From contig CAZXZS010000001.1 in the NCBI GenBank assembly GCA_964645655.1, positions 558,001 to 622,000 on the forward strand: a stretch of DNA of 64,000 bases, read 5' to 3'. Made by a program: the position numbers and the translations under genes. Positions 44,408-51,906 of this stretch are shown here, one piece after another. The notes under the pieces are model-generated. The model ran no database searches. It saw only the letters and a list, made by a program, of their open reading frames with translations, and was not told the origin of the DNA. This DNA comes from JAGOUA01 sp964645655 (GTDB taxonomy: Bacteria > Patescibacteriota > Patescibacteriia > 2-12-FULL-60-25). The stretch's first letter is position 1. Each line of letters begins with the position of its first letter.

Positions 44408-44436
44408 ATTTTACCAAAAAAACGACGCTTTGTCAA
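44408..44436 (-). promoter_or_regulatory. Near-consensus sigma70 promoter
   Basis: On the minus strand TTGACA (44431-44436) and TAAAAT (44408-44413), spacer 17. Confidence 0.9.
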
Positions 44437-44546
44437 GCCATTTCGCTTATATTTTGCTAAGATAAGGGTTTTTTCTCCGCCTATCACTCGACATAAATAC
44501 CTCCAGAACGGAACCGCTTTTCTGTCTTAAAACGACCGGCTAGGCC

Positions 44547-44575
44547 TTGACACCCGGCCCGTTTCCCCCTACCCT
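44547..44575 (+). promoter_or_regulatory. Sigma70-type promoter for the 44594 gene
   Basis: TTGACA (44547-44552) and TACCCT (44570-44575), spacer 17. Confidence 0.8.
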
Positions 44576-44593
44576 CCCCGACCAGGAGGAACG

Positions 44594-45385
44594 ATGAACC
44601 AGGACCACATCCATGACCTGATCGAGGCCGACGACCGTGAGGCCTTCGGGCTCGAAGACGCTGCGGTCGAACGGGCCGACGACATCCCGCCCCTCGACGA
44701 CGGGCGCCACACGTACCGCCTCGCGCTCGGTCCGGAAACGCGCGACGGGCAGCCCAACCCGTCCCGCTTCCTCGAGTTCCGGCGCACGGAAGCCGGCGAC
44801 GCGATCCGCCTGGCCCCGCGGGGGCAGGGGCTCGAGGTCCCGCTCCCCACCTTCCGCCTGATCGTCCGCGGCCTCCGCGAGGCGGCCGGCAAGACCCGCC
44901 TCGGCAATGCGGAGGGGACTTTCACGCTCGAGTGGGCGCTCGTGCATCGCCACGTCGAGGCCACGCGCACCGCAAAGGAGCCACTCGTCCTCTGGCAGGT
45001 CTTCTGCCTGGGGACGTTCCACGTCGCCGCGCCGCCCTTCGACGGCTCCACGATCGATGCGGGGCTCAGCTACGCGGTCCACTCGGGACAGGGCGCGCCG
45101 AGCCGCCAGGCCCCGCCCCGCCCGCTCATCCGCGGATTCAGGCGCGAGCTCAGCGGCCGCGACAAGTCCTACTACCGCGAACGCTACCGGGTCGGCTTCG
45201 TCCTCTACGACGAGCGCGAACCGCGTGAGTTCCGGATGGGCGACGGGCCCAACCCCGCCCTCATCAGCTGCGACAACCCCGACACGGACCACGGCTGCTT
45301 CATGATCGTCCCCAGCGTCGCCCCGCCGCTCGAGGCGGGACGTCGGATGTGCGGCATCACCCGGACCTGCGAGCCGGGCACATGA
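44594..45385 (+). CDS. Protein of unknown function (263 aa)
   Basis: This soluble protein has an acidic N-terminal 45 residues and a basic middle. A possible beta-rich core runs from residue 90 to 200. Several Cys residues sit in the C-terminal third (ISCDNPDTDHGCFM, RRMCGITRTCEPG), which could bind metal or form disulfides. No family is recognised. The start has AGGAGGA three bases before the ATG and lies close to the promoter. Its stop overlaps the next start (ATGA), so the two genes are coupled. Confidence 0.7.
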   Translation: MNQDHIHDLIEADDREAFGLEDAAVERADDIPPLDDGRHTYRLALGPETRDGQPNPSRFLEFRRTEAGDAIRLAPRGQGLEVPLPTFRLIVRGLREAAGKTRLGNAEGTFTLEWALVHRHVEATRTAKEPLVLWQVFCLGTFHVAAPPFDGSTIDAGLSYAVHSGQGAPSRQAPPRPLIRGFRRELSGRDKSYYRERYRVGFVLYDEREPREFRMGDGPNPALISCDNPDTDHGCFMIVPSVAPPLEAGRRMCGITRTCEPGT

Positions 45386-45642
45386 AACCCATCCGCGCGC
45401 TGGCCCTCCTGCTCGCGGCGGGCCCCGCCTGCGTCTACGCGCTCTCAGGCGCACAGGTGAGCCGGATCCTGCAGCGCAACACCGAGCTGGAGCGCGAACT
45501 GGGACGCAGCGAAGGCGAGAACCGCACCCTGCGCGAACGCTGCGCGCCGTCCGGTACGCTCATCCTGCGCCTGCCGCCGGCCGGCATGCAGGACGCCGGT
45601 CCGCCGCCTCCCGACGCGGGCGAGCGGCTGCAGACGTACTGA
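45382..45642 (+). CDS. Small exported coiled-coil protein
   Basis: This 86-residue protein has an N-terminal hydrophobic signal (KPIRALALLLAAGPACVYA), then a short coiled coil (VSRILQRNTELERELGRSEGENRTLRER) and a Pro-rich tail. The arrangement resembles phage Rz1- or spanin-type or small periplasmic proteins, but no lysis partner is adjacent, so this is not claimed. Its ATG overlaps the upstream stop by one base (ATGA). A terminator follows immediately. Confidence 0.6.
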   Translation: MKPIRALALLLAAGPACVYALSGAQVSRILQRNTELERELGRSEGENRTLRERCAPSGTLILRLPPAGMQDAGPPPPDAGERLQTY

Positions 45643-45663
45643 CCGAGACCCCTCGGTTTTTTT
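45642..45663 (+). terminator. Intrinsic terminator
   Basis: ACCGAG-ACCC-CTCGGT followed by seven T residues. Confidence 0.85.
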
Positions 45664-45711
45664 CATAAGCGGCCGGGCCCGTCCACGATCAGGCGATGCG
45701 CCTCGTGACGC

Positions 45712-45740
45712 TTGACGAGGACGCCGACATCCGCTAGCAT
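45712..45740 (+). promoter_or_regulatory. Sigma70-type promoter for the 45772 gene
   Basis: TTGACG (45712-45717) and TAGCAT (45735-45740), spacer 17. Confidence 0.8.
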
Positions 45741-45771
45741 CGCCTCCGACACGCAAACGAGAGGGACCCCC

Positions 45772-46260
45772 ATGGCGAAGCAGCCGCTCCGAATCACGAC
45801 CTCGACAGGCCTCGCGCTCAACAAGATCAAGGACGTCCTGGTGAAGGGCCGCCTCCGCCTGGAAAAAGGCGTCTTCGTCACCGTCGAGATGCACGAGGGC
45901 CGGGAAGGCCATCCGCTCAGCCTGACGCTGCACCACAAGGACCCGTTCGAGGAGGCGTACAAGATCGAACTGGGCGATTGCATCGGGCTGCAGGACATCC
46001 CGGAGGCGCGGCTGGACCTGGGCGCGCTCCGGAAGCTGTCGCAAGAGCACTCCCTCCTCGGCTCGCTCCTCCTCGTCTACGCCTACGTCATCGGCAAGCG
46101 TGCCACCCTCACGATCGCCCCTTCGCCCACGCGGGACCCGACGCACGTCCGCTTCAGCCTCGACGTGGGGACGTACATGGGCGAGGAGAGCGTCCCCCTC
46201 GACGACCTCAAGGGGCTCGTGGCCATCCGCACCAAGGGGCCGGGCAAGCCGCATCCCTGA
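45772..46260 (+). CDS. Protein of unknown function (162 aa)
   Basis: This soluble alpha/beta protein has no recognised family. It has a basic N-terminal helix (GLALNKIKDVLVKGRLRLEKG), then beta-like segments (FVTVEMHEG, HPLSLTLHHKD) and a hydrophobic helix (GSLLLVYAYVIGKRATLTIA). The start has AGAGGGA six bases upstream and a leader of about 25 bases. It is a single-gene unit with its own terminator. Confidence 0.68.
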   Translation: MAKQPLRITTSTGLALNKIKDVLVKGRLRLEKGVFVTVEMHEGREGHPLSLTLHHKDPFEEAYKIELGDCIGLQDIPEARLDLGALRKLSQEHSLLGSLLLVYAYVIGKRATLTIAPSPTRDPTHVRFSLDVGTYMGEESVPLDDLKGLVAIRTKGPGKPHP

Positions 46261-46263
46261 ACG

Positions 46264-46288
46264 ACCTTCCGACGAAGGCGTTTTTTCT
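46264..46288 (+). terminator. Intrinsic terminator
   Basis: CCTTC-CGAC-GAAGG followed by CGTTTTTTC. Confidence 0.75.
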
Positions 46289-46291
46289 TGC

Positions 46292-46317
46292 AAAAAAAGA
46301 CCCGAGCGGGGCTCGGG
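46292..46317 (-). terminator. Minus-strand terminator without an assigned gene
   Basis: CCCGAGC-CCC-GCTCGGG followed by TCTTTTTTT on the minus strand. The only minus-strand frame ending just before it is a 51-residue one (46319-46474, GTG start, no Shine-Dalgarno), which I do not annotate. Confidence 0.6.
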
Positions 46318-46402
46318 ATCAGGCGGGCAGACGGCGGGGCGGGCGGCCCCAGGCGAGCTGGCCACGCAGGGGCGGGACACCGGCCGGTTCGCCGCGCCAC
46401 CC

Positions 46403-46431
46403 TTTACACGCCGGGCGTTTTCTGGTATAGC
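46403..46431 (+). promoter_or_regulatory. Sigma70-type promoter for the 46476 gene
   Basis: TTTACA (46403-46408) and TATAGC (46426-46431), spacer 17. Confidence 0.75.
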
Positions 46432-46475
46432 CATCCCGTCCCTTTCCATCATTCTCACGCCTGAGGAGGCCCACC

Positions 46476-47648
46476 GTGCCGATGCAAGTGATCTACGCGC
46501 CCGAAGCGCCGCCGGAGACGTTCGCGAAGTCCATCTTCCTCGCCGGCCCCTCGCCGCGCAAGCCAAAGGACCCGAACTGGAGGCCGCGCGCCCTCGAGAT
46601 GCTGGAGCGCCTCGGCTACGACGGGGTCGTCTTCGTCCCTTTGCCGCGCGACGGGAGCTGGAGCTATGGGTATGACCAGCAAGTCGCCTGGGAGCTCGCC
46701 CGCCTGGAGCAGTCGGACGCGGTCGCCTTCTGGGTGCCCCGCTCGCGCAAGCTCCCCGCCTTCACGACGAACGTCGAGTTCGGGATGTTCTTCGACTCGG
46801 GCAAGGCGATCCTCGGCTATCCCAAGCGCGCGCCGAAGATGGGGTACCTCGACTGGCACGCCAAGCGCCAGCACGTGCCCGTCGTCGCGACGCTCAAGGA
46901 GACGCTCCGGGCGGCGGTCAGGCACGTCGGCGCGGGGGCGTCACGCACCGGCGGCGAGCGGGCGGTCCCGCTCCACATCTGGAACCTCCCCCACTTCCAG
47001 GCCTGGATCACGACGCAGAAGGCGGCCGGCAACCGCCTCGACGGCGCGCGCCTGCTATGGTCGTTCCGCGTCGGTGCGCGCAAGGAGCACGCCTTCGCCT
47101 ATGCCCTCCACGTCGACATCCACGTCGCGAAGGAGGGGCGCAACAAGGCGAACGAGTTCATCCTCTCGCGGCCGGACATCGCGGCCGTCGTCGGCTACCG
47201 GCCCGGCAAGACGCTCGCGGACACGGAGGTCGTTCTCGTCCGCGAATTCCGGGCGACGGCGCGCACCGAGGACGGGTTCATCCGGGAGGCGGCGGGCGGG
47301 TCGTCCTGGAAGGCCATCCGGGATCCGCGCCAGCTGGCGGCGCAGGAGTTCCACGAGGAGACGGGCCTGCGCCTGCGGGCCAGCCGGTTCCGGAGCCTCG
47401 GCGCCCGCCAGGCCTGCGGCACCTTCTCGACCCACCGCGCCCACGCCTTCGCCTGCACGCTCAGCAAGGCACAGGTCGCGACGCTCCGACGGCAACAGGC
47501 CGACGGCATCGCCCACGGCGTCGCGGCCGAGAGCGAACGCACCCACGTCGAGGTCTACCGCCTCGGCGAGCTCCTGGCCCGGCCGCAGCTCATCGACTGG
47601 CCTACGCTCGGCATGGTCCTGGCGGCGGTGGGCGCAACGGAGGCCTGA
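46476..47648 (+). CDS. Nucleoside 2-deoxyribosyltransferase-like and Nudix fusion protein
   Basis: This is a 390-residue two-domain enzyme. Residues 15-140 follow the deoxyribosyltransferase-like pattern: SIFLAGPSPR, WRPRALEMLERLGYDGVVF, WELARLEQSDAVAFWVPRS and TTNVEFGMFFDSG, with Glu101 at the position expected for the catalytic residue. Residues about 190-385 form a Nudix domain whose box is GGSSWKAIRDPRQLAAQEFHEETGL (274-298). The EFHEETG core keeps the metal-binding glutamates, while the first half of the box and the Arg are altered. The combination suggests damage control or salvage of a nucleotide-like metabolite. The GTG at 46476 has AGGAGG six bases upstream. It is a single-gene unit. 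Confidence 0.8.
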   Translation: MPMQVIYAPEAPPETFAKSIFLAGPSPRKPKDPNWRPRALEMLERLGYDGVVFVPLPRDGSWSYGYDQQVAWELARLEQSDAVAFWVPRSRKLPAFTTNVEFGMFFDSGKAILGYPKRAPKMGYLDWHAKRQHVPVVATLKETLRAAVRHVGAGASRTGGERAVPLHIWNLPHFQAWITTQKAAGNRLDGARLLWSFRVGARKEHAFAYALHVDIHVAKEGRNKANEFILSRPDIAAVVGYRPGKTLADTEVVLVREFRATARTEDGFIREAAGGSSWKAIRDPRQLAAQEFHEETGLRLRASRFRSLGARQACGTFSTHRAHAFACTLSKAQVATLRRQQADGIAHGVAAESERTHVEVYRLGELLARPQLIDWPTLGMVLAAVGATEA

Positions 47649-47654
47649 GGCTTC

Positions 47655-47679
47655 TTCACCCGATGCGGGTGATTTTTTT
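47655..47679 (+). terminator. Intrinsic terminator
   Basis: TCACCCG-ATG-CGGGTGA followed by seven T residues. Confidence 0.85.
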
Positions 47680-47738
47680 GCTCGTGACAATCGCTCCCCG
47701 ATCCCCCACGCCCACGCGAGAGGGGCACGGCGACAAAA

Positions 47739-47776
47739 ACAAAAAGGCCGCCGACGGCACAGGGCCGATCGGCGGC
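47739..47776 (-). terminator. Intrinsic terminator, minus strand
   Basis: GCCGCCGA/TCGGCGGC around a loop, followed by CTTTTTGTTTTTG on the minus strand. Confidence 0.8.
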
Positions 47777-47779
47777 GGA

Positions 47780-48466
47780 TCAGGGGCGGGGACGGCGGGG
47801 GATGCCGCCCAGGCCGACCTCGAGCAGGGCCGCGTGGGCGTAGGCGACCGCCTCGGTGGCCGCCGTGCGGGCCCGGTCGCGCAGGGCGACGGCTTCGGTG
47901 CGAAACCGACGGGCGAAGGTCCCGCGCCGGACGGCGCGCAGCTCGGCCTCGACGGCGTCGAGGCGCCCCTCGAGGCGGCGGAGCTCGTCGCGCCAGGGCT
48001 CGGACGCGGGGGCGGTCGGGCTCGGCGACTGCGGACCGTCGTGGCTCACGGCCGGGGCGATCTTGCCGGCGAGGATCAGGTCGGCGAGCTCGCAGAGGGC
48101 CTCGGGGGAAGGCGCTTTCCCGTTGAAGACGTGGGCGCACTCGTTGCGCTCCAATCGGCCCGTCGCCATGCCGTGCTCGGGATGGCGGTAGATCCCCCGC
48201 TCGCGCCGCGGCAAGAGCGGCAGGCTGGACCGCATCGTGCAGGAGGCGACGTGCACCCTGGCCGCCTCGGGCAGGCGGAGGAAGCTGGGCTCACCATGGA
48301 ACTCATAGAAGTACCCGTCCGGGCACTCGTAGACCTCGAGACCGCAGAAGAGGAGACGCTCCTGACCGTCCTTGCGGCCCGGAACGGAGGGCGGGACCGT
48401 CACCTTCTTGAAGAGTTCGGCGTTGTTCTGGATGGTGGCGAGGAAGTGGATCCGGATGCTCGTCAT
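47780..48466 (-). CDS. Protein of unknown function (228 aa)
   Basis: The N-terminal half is a soluble, probably alpha/beta domain (SIRIHFLATIQNNAELFKKV, LLFCGLEVYECPDGYFYEFHG, HVASCTMRSS). The C-terminal half has a coiled coil (RDELRRLEGRLDAVEAELRAVRR) followed by an Ala-rich helix. The ATG at 48466 has AAGGA eight bases upstream. The promoter is near consensus and about 110 bases from the start codon. It is a single-gene unit with its own terminator. No family is recognised. Confidence 0.7.
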   Translation of the reverse strand: MTSIRIHFLATIQNNAELFKKVTVPPSVPGRKDGQERLLFCGLEVYECPDGYFYEFHGEPSFLRLPEAARVHVASCTMRSSLPLLPRRERGIYRHPEHGMATGRLERNECAHVFNGKAPSPEALCELADLILAGKIAPAVSHDGPQSPSPTAPASEPWRDELRRLEGRLDAVEAELRAVRRGTFARRFRTEAVALRDRARTAATEAVAYAHAALLEVGLGGIPRRPRP

Positions 48467-48578
48467 GGTCGCAGTCCTTGTTTCTCTGGGGACGGGGTTC
48501 CGTGGCTCTTCGCCATCAGCCCCGTCGCTCCAGCAGGAGGTGGGCGTGCCGCCGGCGGAAGGCCAGAAGCGACACGCG

Positions 48579-48607
48579 ATTCTAGCAGGAAACGGTCGGA
48601 CTGTCAA
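48579..48607 (-). promoter_or_regulatory. Near-consensus sigma70 promoter
   Basis: On the minus strand TTGACA (48602-48607) and TAGAAT (48579-48584) with TG before the -10, spacer 17. It is about 75 bases from the divergent TTGACA at 48682. Confidence 0.9.
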
Positions 48608-48753
48608 CCACGCCGCCTTAAACGCCATATGCCGATCAGGAAAGAAAGCACCACCACACCCTTCGTAGACCATCGGAACGGTTGACAAGGACCTGGTTTC
48701 GTGTGAAAAAAGAGCACAGGACTAGAAAAAAACATGGTCCTAGGAGCTTACCC

Positions 48754-49701
48754 ATGTCGAACTCCGCGTGGACCGTCACGAGCCATGCCCTTACGCGCCG
48801 GGGGCAGGCGGAAGGCCTTCATCCGCAGGACCCTGATTTCATCTCACGGCGCGAACGCCTCCGCACCCTGATTCCAGAAGAGGTGGAACGCGCTCGCCCA
48901 CTGGCGCAGGGACAGAACATCTTCAAGCACCCGATGCGCCTGCAGGGCAAGGATCGGGCCGAATACCGGCTGTACCAGGGTACGCACGTCCTCTGCTACG
49001 TCGTCATCGGAAAGACGGTGATCACGACGCTCCTGCCCGACGATCGGCAGCTGGCCACCCTGGAACAGCTCGGCGAGCTGGGCTGCCTGCGGCCCGCGGA
49101 TCCAACCGAGGAACCGCCGCTGGAACCGGCCATAGAACCGGCCAAGCCTCCCGCCGTAGCTCCCGCCATAGTGGAAGCGGCACCGGGTCCCAGCGGCCAT
49201 GTGCCGGCGTGGGTCCGGAAGCCGGGACTGCGCCTGCACCTGCTCGTCGACCACGACCCGTCGAACCCTGACGAGCCCACCGGCTCCCGGCTGCGACGGC
49301 AGTGGGCGACGCGCCTGGCGAGGCTGCGGCCGGCGCTCGTCGTCTGCTCCGAGAAGCTCCTTCCCGGCACCATCGAGCTCGTCCTCCTGCTCAACGAGCG
49401 GACGCCGGCCGTCGGCTTCGTGCCGCACCCGAGCCCGCGCACGGCCGGACCGTACCACCGGCTGCACCCCGACGCGCATGCCTGGTGGCAGGAACTCGGG
49501 GCGCAGGCCGTCGCGGGACGGGACGACTACGTCTTCCTGCTGTCCTCGCGGGACGCGCGGCGCTTCAACGCCGTCCTGAACCCCCGCCTCGCCGGATTCC
49601 CTTCCGAGAACGCGCCCCCGTCGGTCCATCCGGGCAAGGCCTATCGCCTGGGCTGGGACTTCCGCGAGGAACGCCTCATCGCCAGCCCGTACGGGCCCTG
49701 A
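48754..49701 (+). CDS. Protein of unknown function (315 aa)
   Basis: This soluble protein appears to have two parts. Residues 1-115 have a beta-rich segment (AEYRLYQGTHVLCYVVIGKTVITTLLPDD). A Glu/Pro/Ala linker covers 118-150. Residues 155-315 form an alpha/beta domain (GLRLHLLVDHDPSN, RPALVVCSEKLLPGTIELVLLL). No family is recognised. The ATG at 48754 has AGGAG seven bases upstream; the frame from 48682 begins at the TTG of the -35 element itself. The -10 for that TTGACA (48682-48687) is poor (TGAAAA). A strong terminator follows. Confidence 0.65.
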   Translation: MSNSAWTVTSHALTRRGQAEGLHPQDPDFISRRERLRTLIPEEVERARPLAQGQNIFKHPMRLQGKDRAEYRLYQGTHVLCYVVIGKTVITTLLPDDRQLATLEQLGELGCLRPADPTEEPPLEPAIEPAKPPAVAPAIVEAAPGPSGHVPAWVRKPGLRLHLLVDHDPSNPDEPTGSRLRRQWATRLARLRPALVVCSEKLLPGTIELVLLLNERTPAVGFVPHPSPRTAGPYHRLHPDAHAWWQELGAQAVAGRDDYVFLLSSRDARRFNAVLNPRLAGFPSENAPPSVHPGKAYRLGWDFREERLIASPYGP

Positions 49702-49728
49702 CCGTCCGCTTCCGGACGGTCTTTTTTT
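49701..49728 (+). terminator. Intrinsic terminator
   Basis: ACCGTCCG-CTTC-CGGACGGT followed by seven T residues. Confidence 0.9.
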
Positions 49729-49748
49729 GGGGAAAGGAGCCCTCAGGC

Positions 49749-49777
49749 TTGACAAGGATGGCGATTCTTGGTAGGAT
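49749..49777 (+). promoter_or_regulatory. Sigma70-type promoter for the 49847 gene
   Basis: TTGACA (49749-49754) and TAGGAT (49772-49777), spacer 17. Confidence 0.85.
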
Positions 49778-49846
49778 CCGTTGCTCGCCCCCCACGCTGC
49801 CGATTTCCGGCAGCCTGCGCCTTGGGCGAACCAAAAGGAGGGCACC

Positions 49847-50749
49847 ATGTGCCTGTCGATCGGTGAAGCGGAGTTCCATGGGACCATCGTGTACGCCGGC
49901 CTCGGGACCCACCCGAAGAACGGCACGCCCGTCCACGTGATGGCGTACCAAAACATCGCGCACAACCTGGCCGAGGGCGCGGACGGGGCGCTGGCGCCCA
50001 ACGCCATGCTCCTGATGCTGCCCGTCGCGGGCGACTTCGGGCCGGAGAACTTCGTCGACATGAGCGGCTGCCGCTCGGCGCTCGACGACATGGTCGAGGC
50101 CCTCAAGCCCAAGGCGCTGGGCCGCGGCGGCATGTCCCGCGGGAGCGGCGGCGAGCCGGCGCAGGTCTTCGACCACGACATCTACACCATCGTCGTGGCC
50201 ACGGACGCGCACAGCATCCGGGCGGCGCTCGAGCGCGTGCCGGCCCACAAGCGGCCGAAGCTCGAGAGGGAGCTCTTCGACTACCTCGCGAAGTGCACGC
50301 AGCGGCGCATCGTCCTGTGCTGCTTCGACAACCGCGAGGCCAAGAAGGCCGCGCCGCTCGTCGCGTACTACGAGCCGCTGTTCCCCGAGACCTTGCTCGC
50401 GCCCGCGATCGACGGCCACGACGGCGGCGCGCCCGTCGACGGCAAGGTGGCGGTCGACCACTGGGTGATCTTCGGCACGAGCGACCCCGCGGCCACCGGC
50501 ACCCGCGTCCGCTACCGCGACGCGCTCCCCGAGGGGCACCGCGGCCTCCTCCCCACCGTCGTGACGGGCCACAAGTTCGAGGGGCAGATCTACAACGGGG
50601 ACTTCGCGGTCCTCGTGCACAAGATCCTGCCGACGGACGCCAACGGCCGGCGCTCCACGCTCCCCGTCGACCCGCGCTGCGGGATCATGCGCGTCACGCC
50701 CGACGAGACGATCGACACGGGCTACTTCGTACGCAAAGGCTCGGCCTGA
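49847..50749 (+). CDS. Protein of unknown function with N-terminal cysteine (300 aa)
   Basis: This soluble protein begins MCLSIGEAEFHGTIVYAGLG, so Cys would be the first residue after Met removal. It continues with several strand-like segments (NAMLLMLPVAGDFGPENFVD, YTIVVATDAHSIRAALERV, RRIVLCCFDN). An N-terminal nucleophile of the class II amidotransferase type is conceivable, but no other motif of that family is visible. The start has AAAAGGAGG four bases before the ATG. It has a consensus-spaced promoter and its own terminator. Confidence 0.7.
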   Translation: MCLSIGEAEFHGTIVYAGLGTHPKNGTPVHVMAYQNIAHNLAEGADGALAPNAMLLMLPVAGDFGPENFVDMSGCRSALDDMVEALKPKALGRGGMSRGSGGEPAQVFDHDIYTIVVATDAHSIRAALERVPAHKRPKLERELFDYLAKCTQRRIVLCCFDNREAKKAAPLVAYYEPLFPETLLAPAIDGHDGGAPVDGKVAVDHWVIFGTSDPAATGTRVRYRDALPEGHRGLLPTVVTGHKFEGQIYNGDFAVLVHKILPTDANGRRSTLPVDPRCGIMRVTPDETIDTGYFVRKGSA

Positions 50750-50758
50750 CCAACCGAC

Positions 50759-50795
50759 CTCCCTCCCCTCGTTCAGAGCGGGAGGGTTTTTCTTT
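50759..50795 (+). terminator. Intrinsic terminator
   Basis: CCTCCC/GGGAGG stem followed by TTTTTCTTTT. Confidence 0.75.
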
Positions 50796-50845
50796 TGGCG
50801 AGTATCCATATTCTTTTTTCGCGCATGGCGGACATTCCTTCGATG

Positions 50846-50868
50846 AAAAAAGCCCCGGGGAGCGGGAC
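50846..50868 (-). terminator. Intrinsic terminator, minus strand
   Basis: CCCG-CTCC-CCGGGG followed by CTTTTTT on the minus strand. Confidence 0.7.
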
Positions 50869-51681
50869 TCAGGGGACGGAGGTGCCGGAAGGGGGCCGCT
50901 TGCCAGCCCGACGGGAGGCGGCCTTCTTCGTGGACGGGGACGGAGGCCCCAACAGGACGTCCGCAAGCTCACGCGCGGCGAGCGCATCGGCTTCCTCACA
51001 TGCCTTGGTCGCGTTGGCCTCGATGAGGTCGCAGAGCGAACGCAGGCGCATGGCGAGGCGGGGCGCGTGGCGGTCTGCCATGGGGAGGATGTGCGTACGC
51101 GTCTCCTCGACCTTCTTGAGGCGGCGGGCAGGCGTCCAGGGCGAGCCGGTGGGCGGGTCCACCAGGTCGGTCAGGTTCGAGATCCGGTCGGCGCACTTGA
51201 CCAGCACGGGCCGGAGGCCGCACGCCTCGATCTCGCGGATGTACGCCGCCATGGGCCGCTTGGGCAGGCGGACGATGGTGCCCGTGATGGGCTCCTCGAT
51301 GCCGTAGCTCTTGGAGAGGACGATGATCTCCCGGGCGATGACGTGGCCGAAGAGGCGCTCGAGCATCGAGGGGGCGATCCACTGGTCCTCGGGGACGTCG
51401 TGCATGAGCGCGACGACCAGGAGGTCCGCCTCGACGTACCCTTCCTCGATGAGGACGAGGGCCGCGTCGCGCGGGTGGGTGAAGTACGGCTCGCCCGAAT
51501 CGCGGACCTGGCCACGGTGCCACTTCTTGGCGAGGCTGTAGGCCCACTGGATGCGCATGCGCTCCTCCTGCGGAAGCGCAGGGATGCGGATGAAGAACGC
51601 GTAGCGGCACATCCGGAACTCGCCGTCCGGCGTGACCGGCACATGACCCGAAACGGCGACAAACCCTCGTTCGACGACCAT
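50869..51681 (-). CDS. HD-domain hydrolase of the RelA/SpoT alarmone-hydrolase type
   Basis: This 270-residue protein resembles the N-terminal (p)ppGpp hydrolase domain of SpoT and stand-alone small alarmone hydrolases. The HD-type metal residues are His69 in EPYFTHPRDAA, His94-Asp95 in ALMHDVPED and Asp165 in VKCADRISNLTDL; the Glu98-Asp99 pair that follows HD is also kept. The RxxSGEPYxxHP opening is a hallmark of the family. No synthetase domain follows; the C-terminus is helical, then Lys/Arg/Pro-rich. The substrate is inferred. The ATG at 51681 has GGGAG nine bases upstream; the possible promoter (TTGACC 51731-51736, TCAACT 51708-51713) is weak. Confidence 0.82.
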   Translation of the reverse strand: MVVERGFVAVSGHVPVTPDGEFRMCRYAFFIRIPALPQEERMRIQWAYSLAKKWHRGQVRDSGEPYFTHPRDAALVLIEEGYVEADLLVVALMHDVPEDQWIAPSMLERLFGHVIAREIIVLSKSYGIEEPITGTIVRLPKRPMAAYIREIEACGLRPVLVKCADRISNLTDLVDPPTGSPWTPARRLKKVEETRTHILPMADRHAPRLAMRLRSLCDLIEANATKACEEADALAARELADVLLGPPSPSTKKAASRRAGKRPPSGTSVP

Positions 51682-51823
51682 GGCGACAGATCTCCCTTCG
51701 TTCCCCCAGTTGAGCGGAAAACGGCGATCCGGTCAAGGCCGCCCACGAGCGTATGAAGCGGACACGGCGAGCCTCCCCATGTGACCGGTCACCGGCGTCG
51801 GAGAGAAGAGCCGCTCCTCCCCC

Positions 51824-51852
51824 TTGACATGCGCACGGATACGCGCTACCGT
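51824..51852 (+). promoter_or_regulatory. Sigma70-type promoter of purA
   Basis: TTGACA (51824-51829) and TACCGT (51847-51852), spacer 17. Confidence 0.8.
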
Positions 51853-51906
51853 CCGCCCTTGGCGCGTGACAGGCTCCCTGCCACCCCAAACCGAAAGGAC
51901 ACCGCC

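Noticed and set aside
45382..45642. Phage Rz1/spanin-like lysis protein
   Set aside because: The size, signal and coiled coil are similar, but no holin, endolysin or other phage gene is adjacent.
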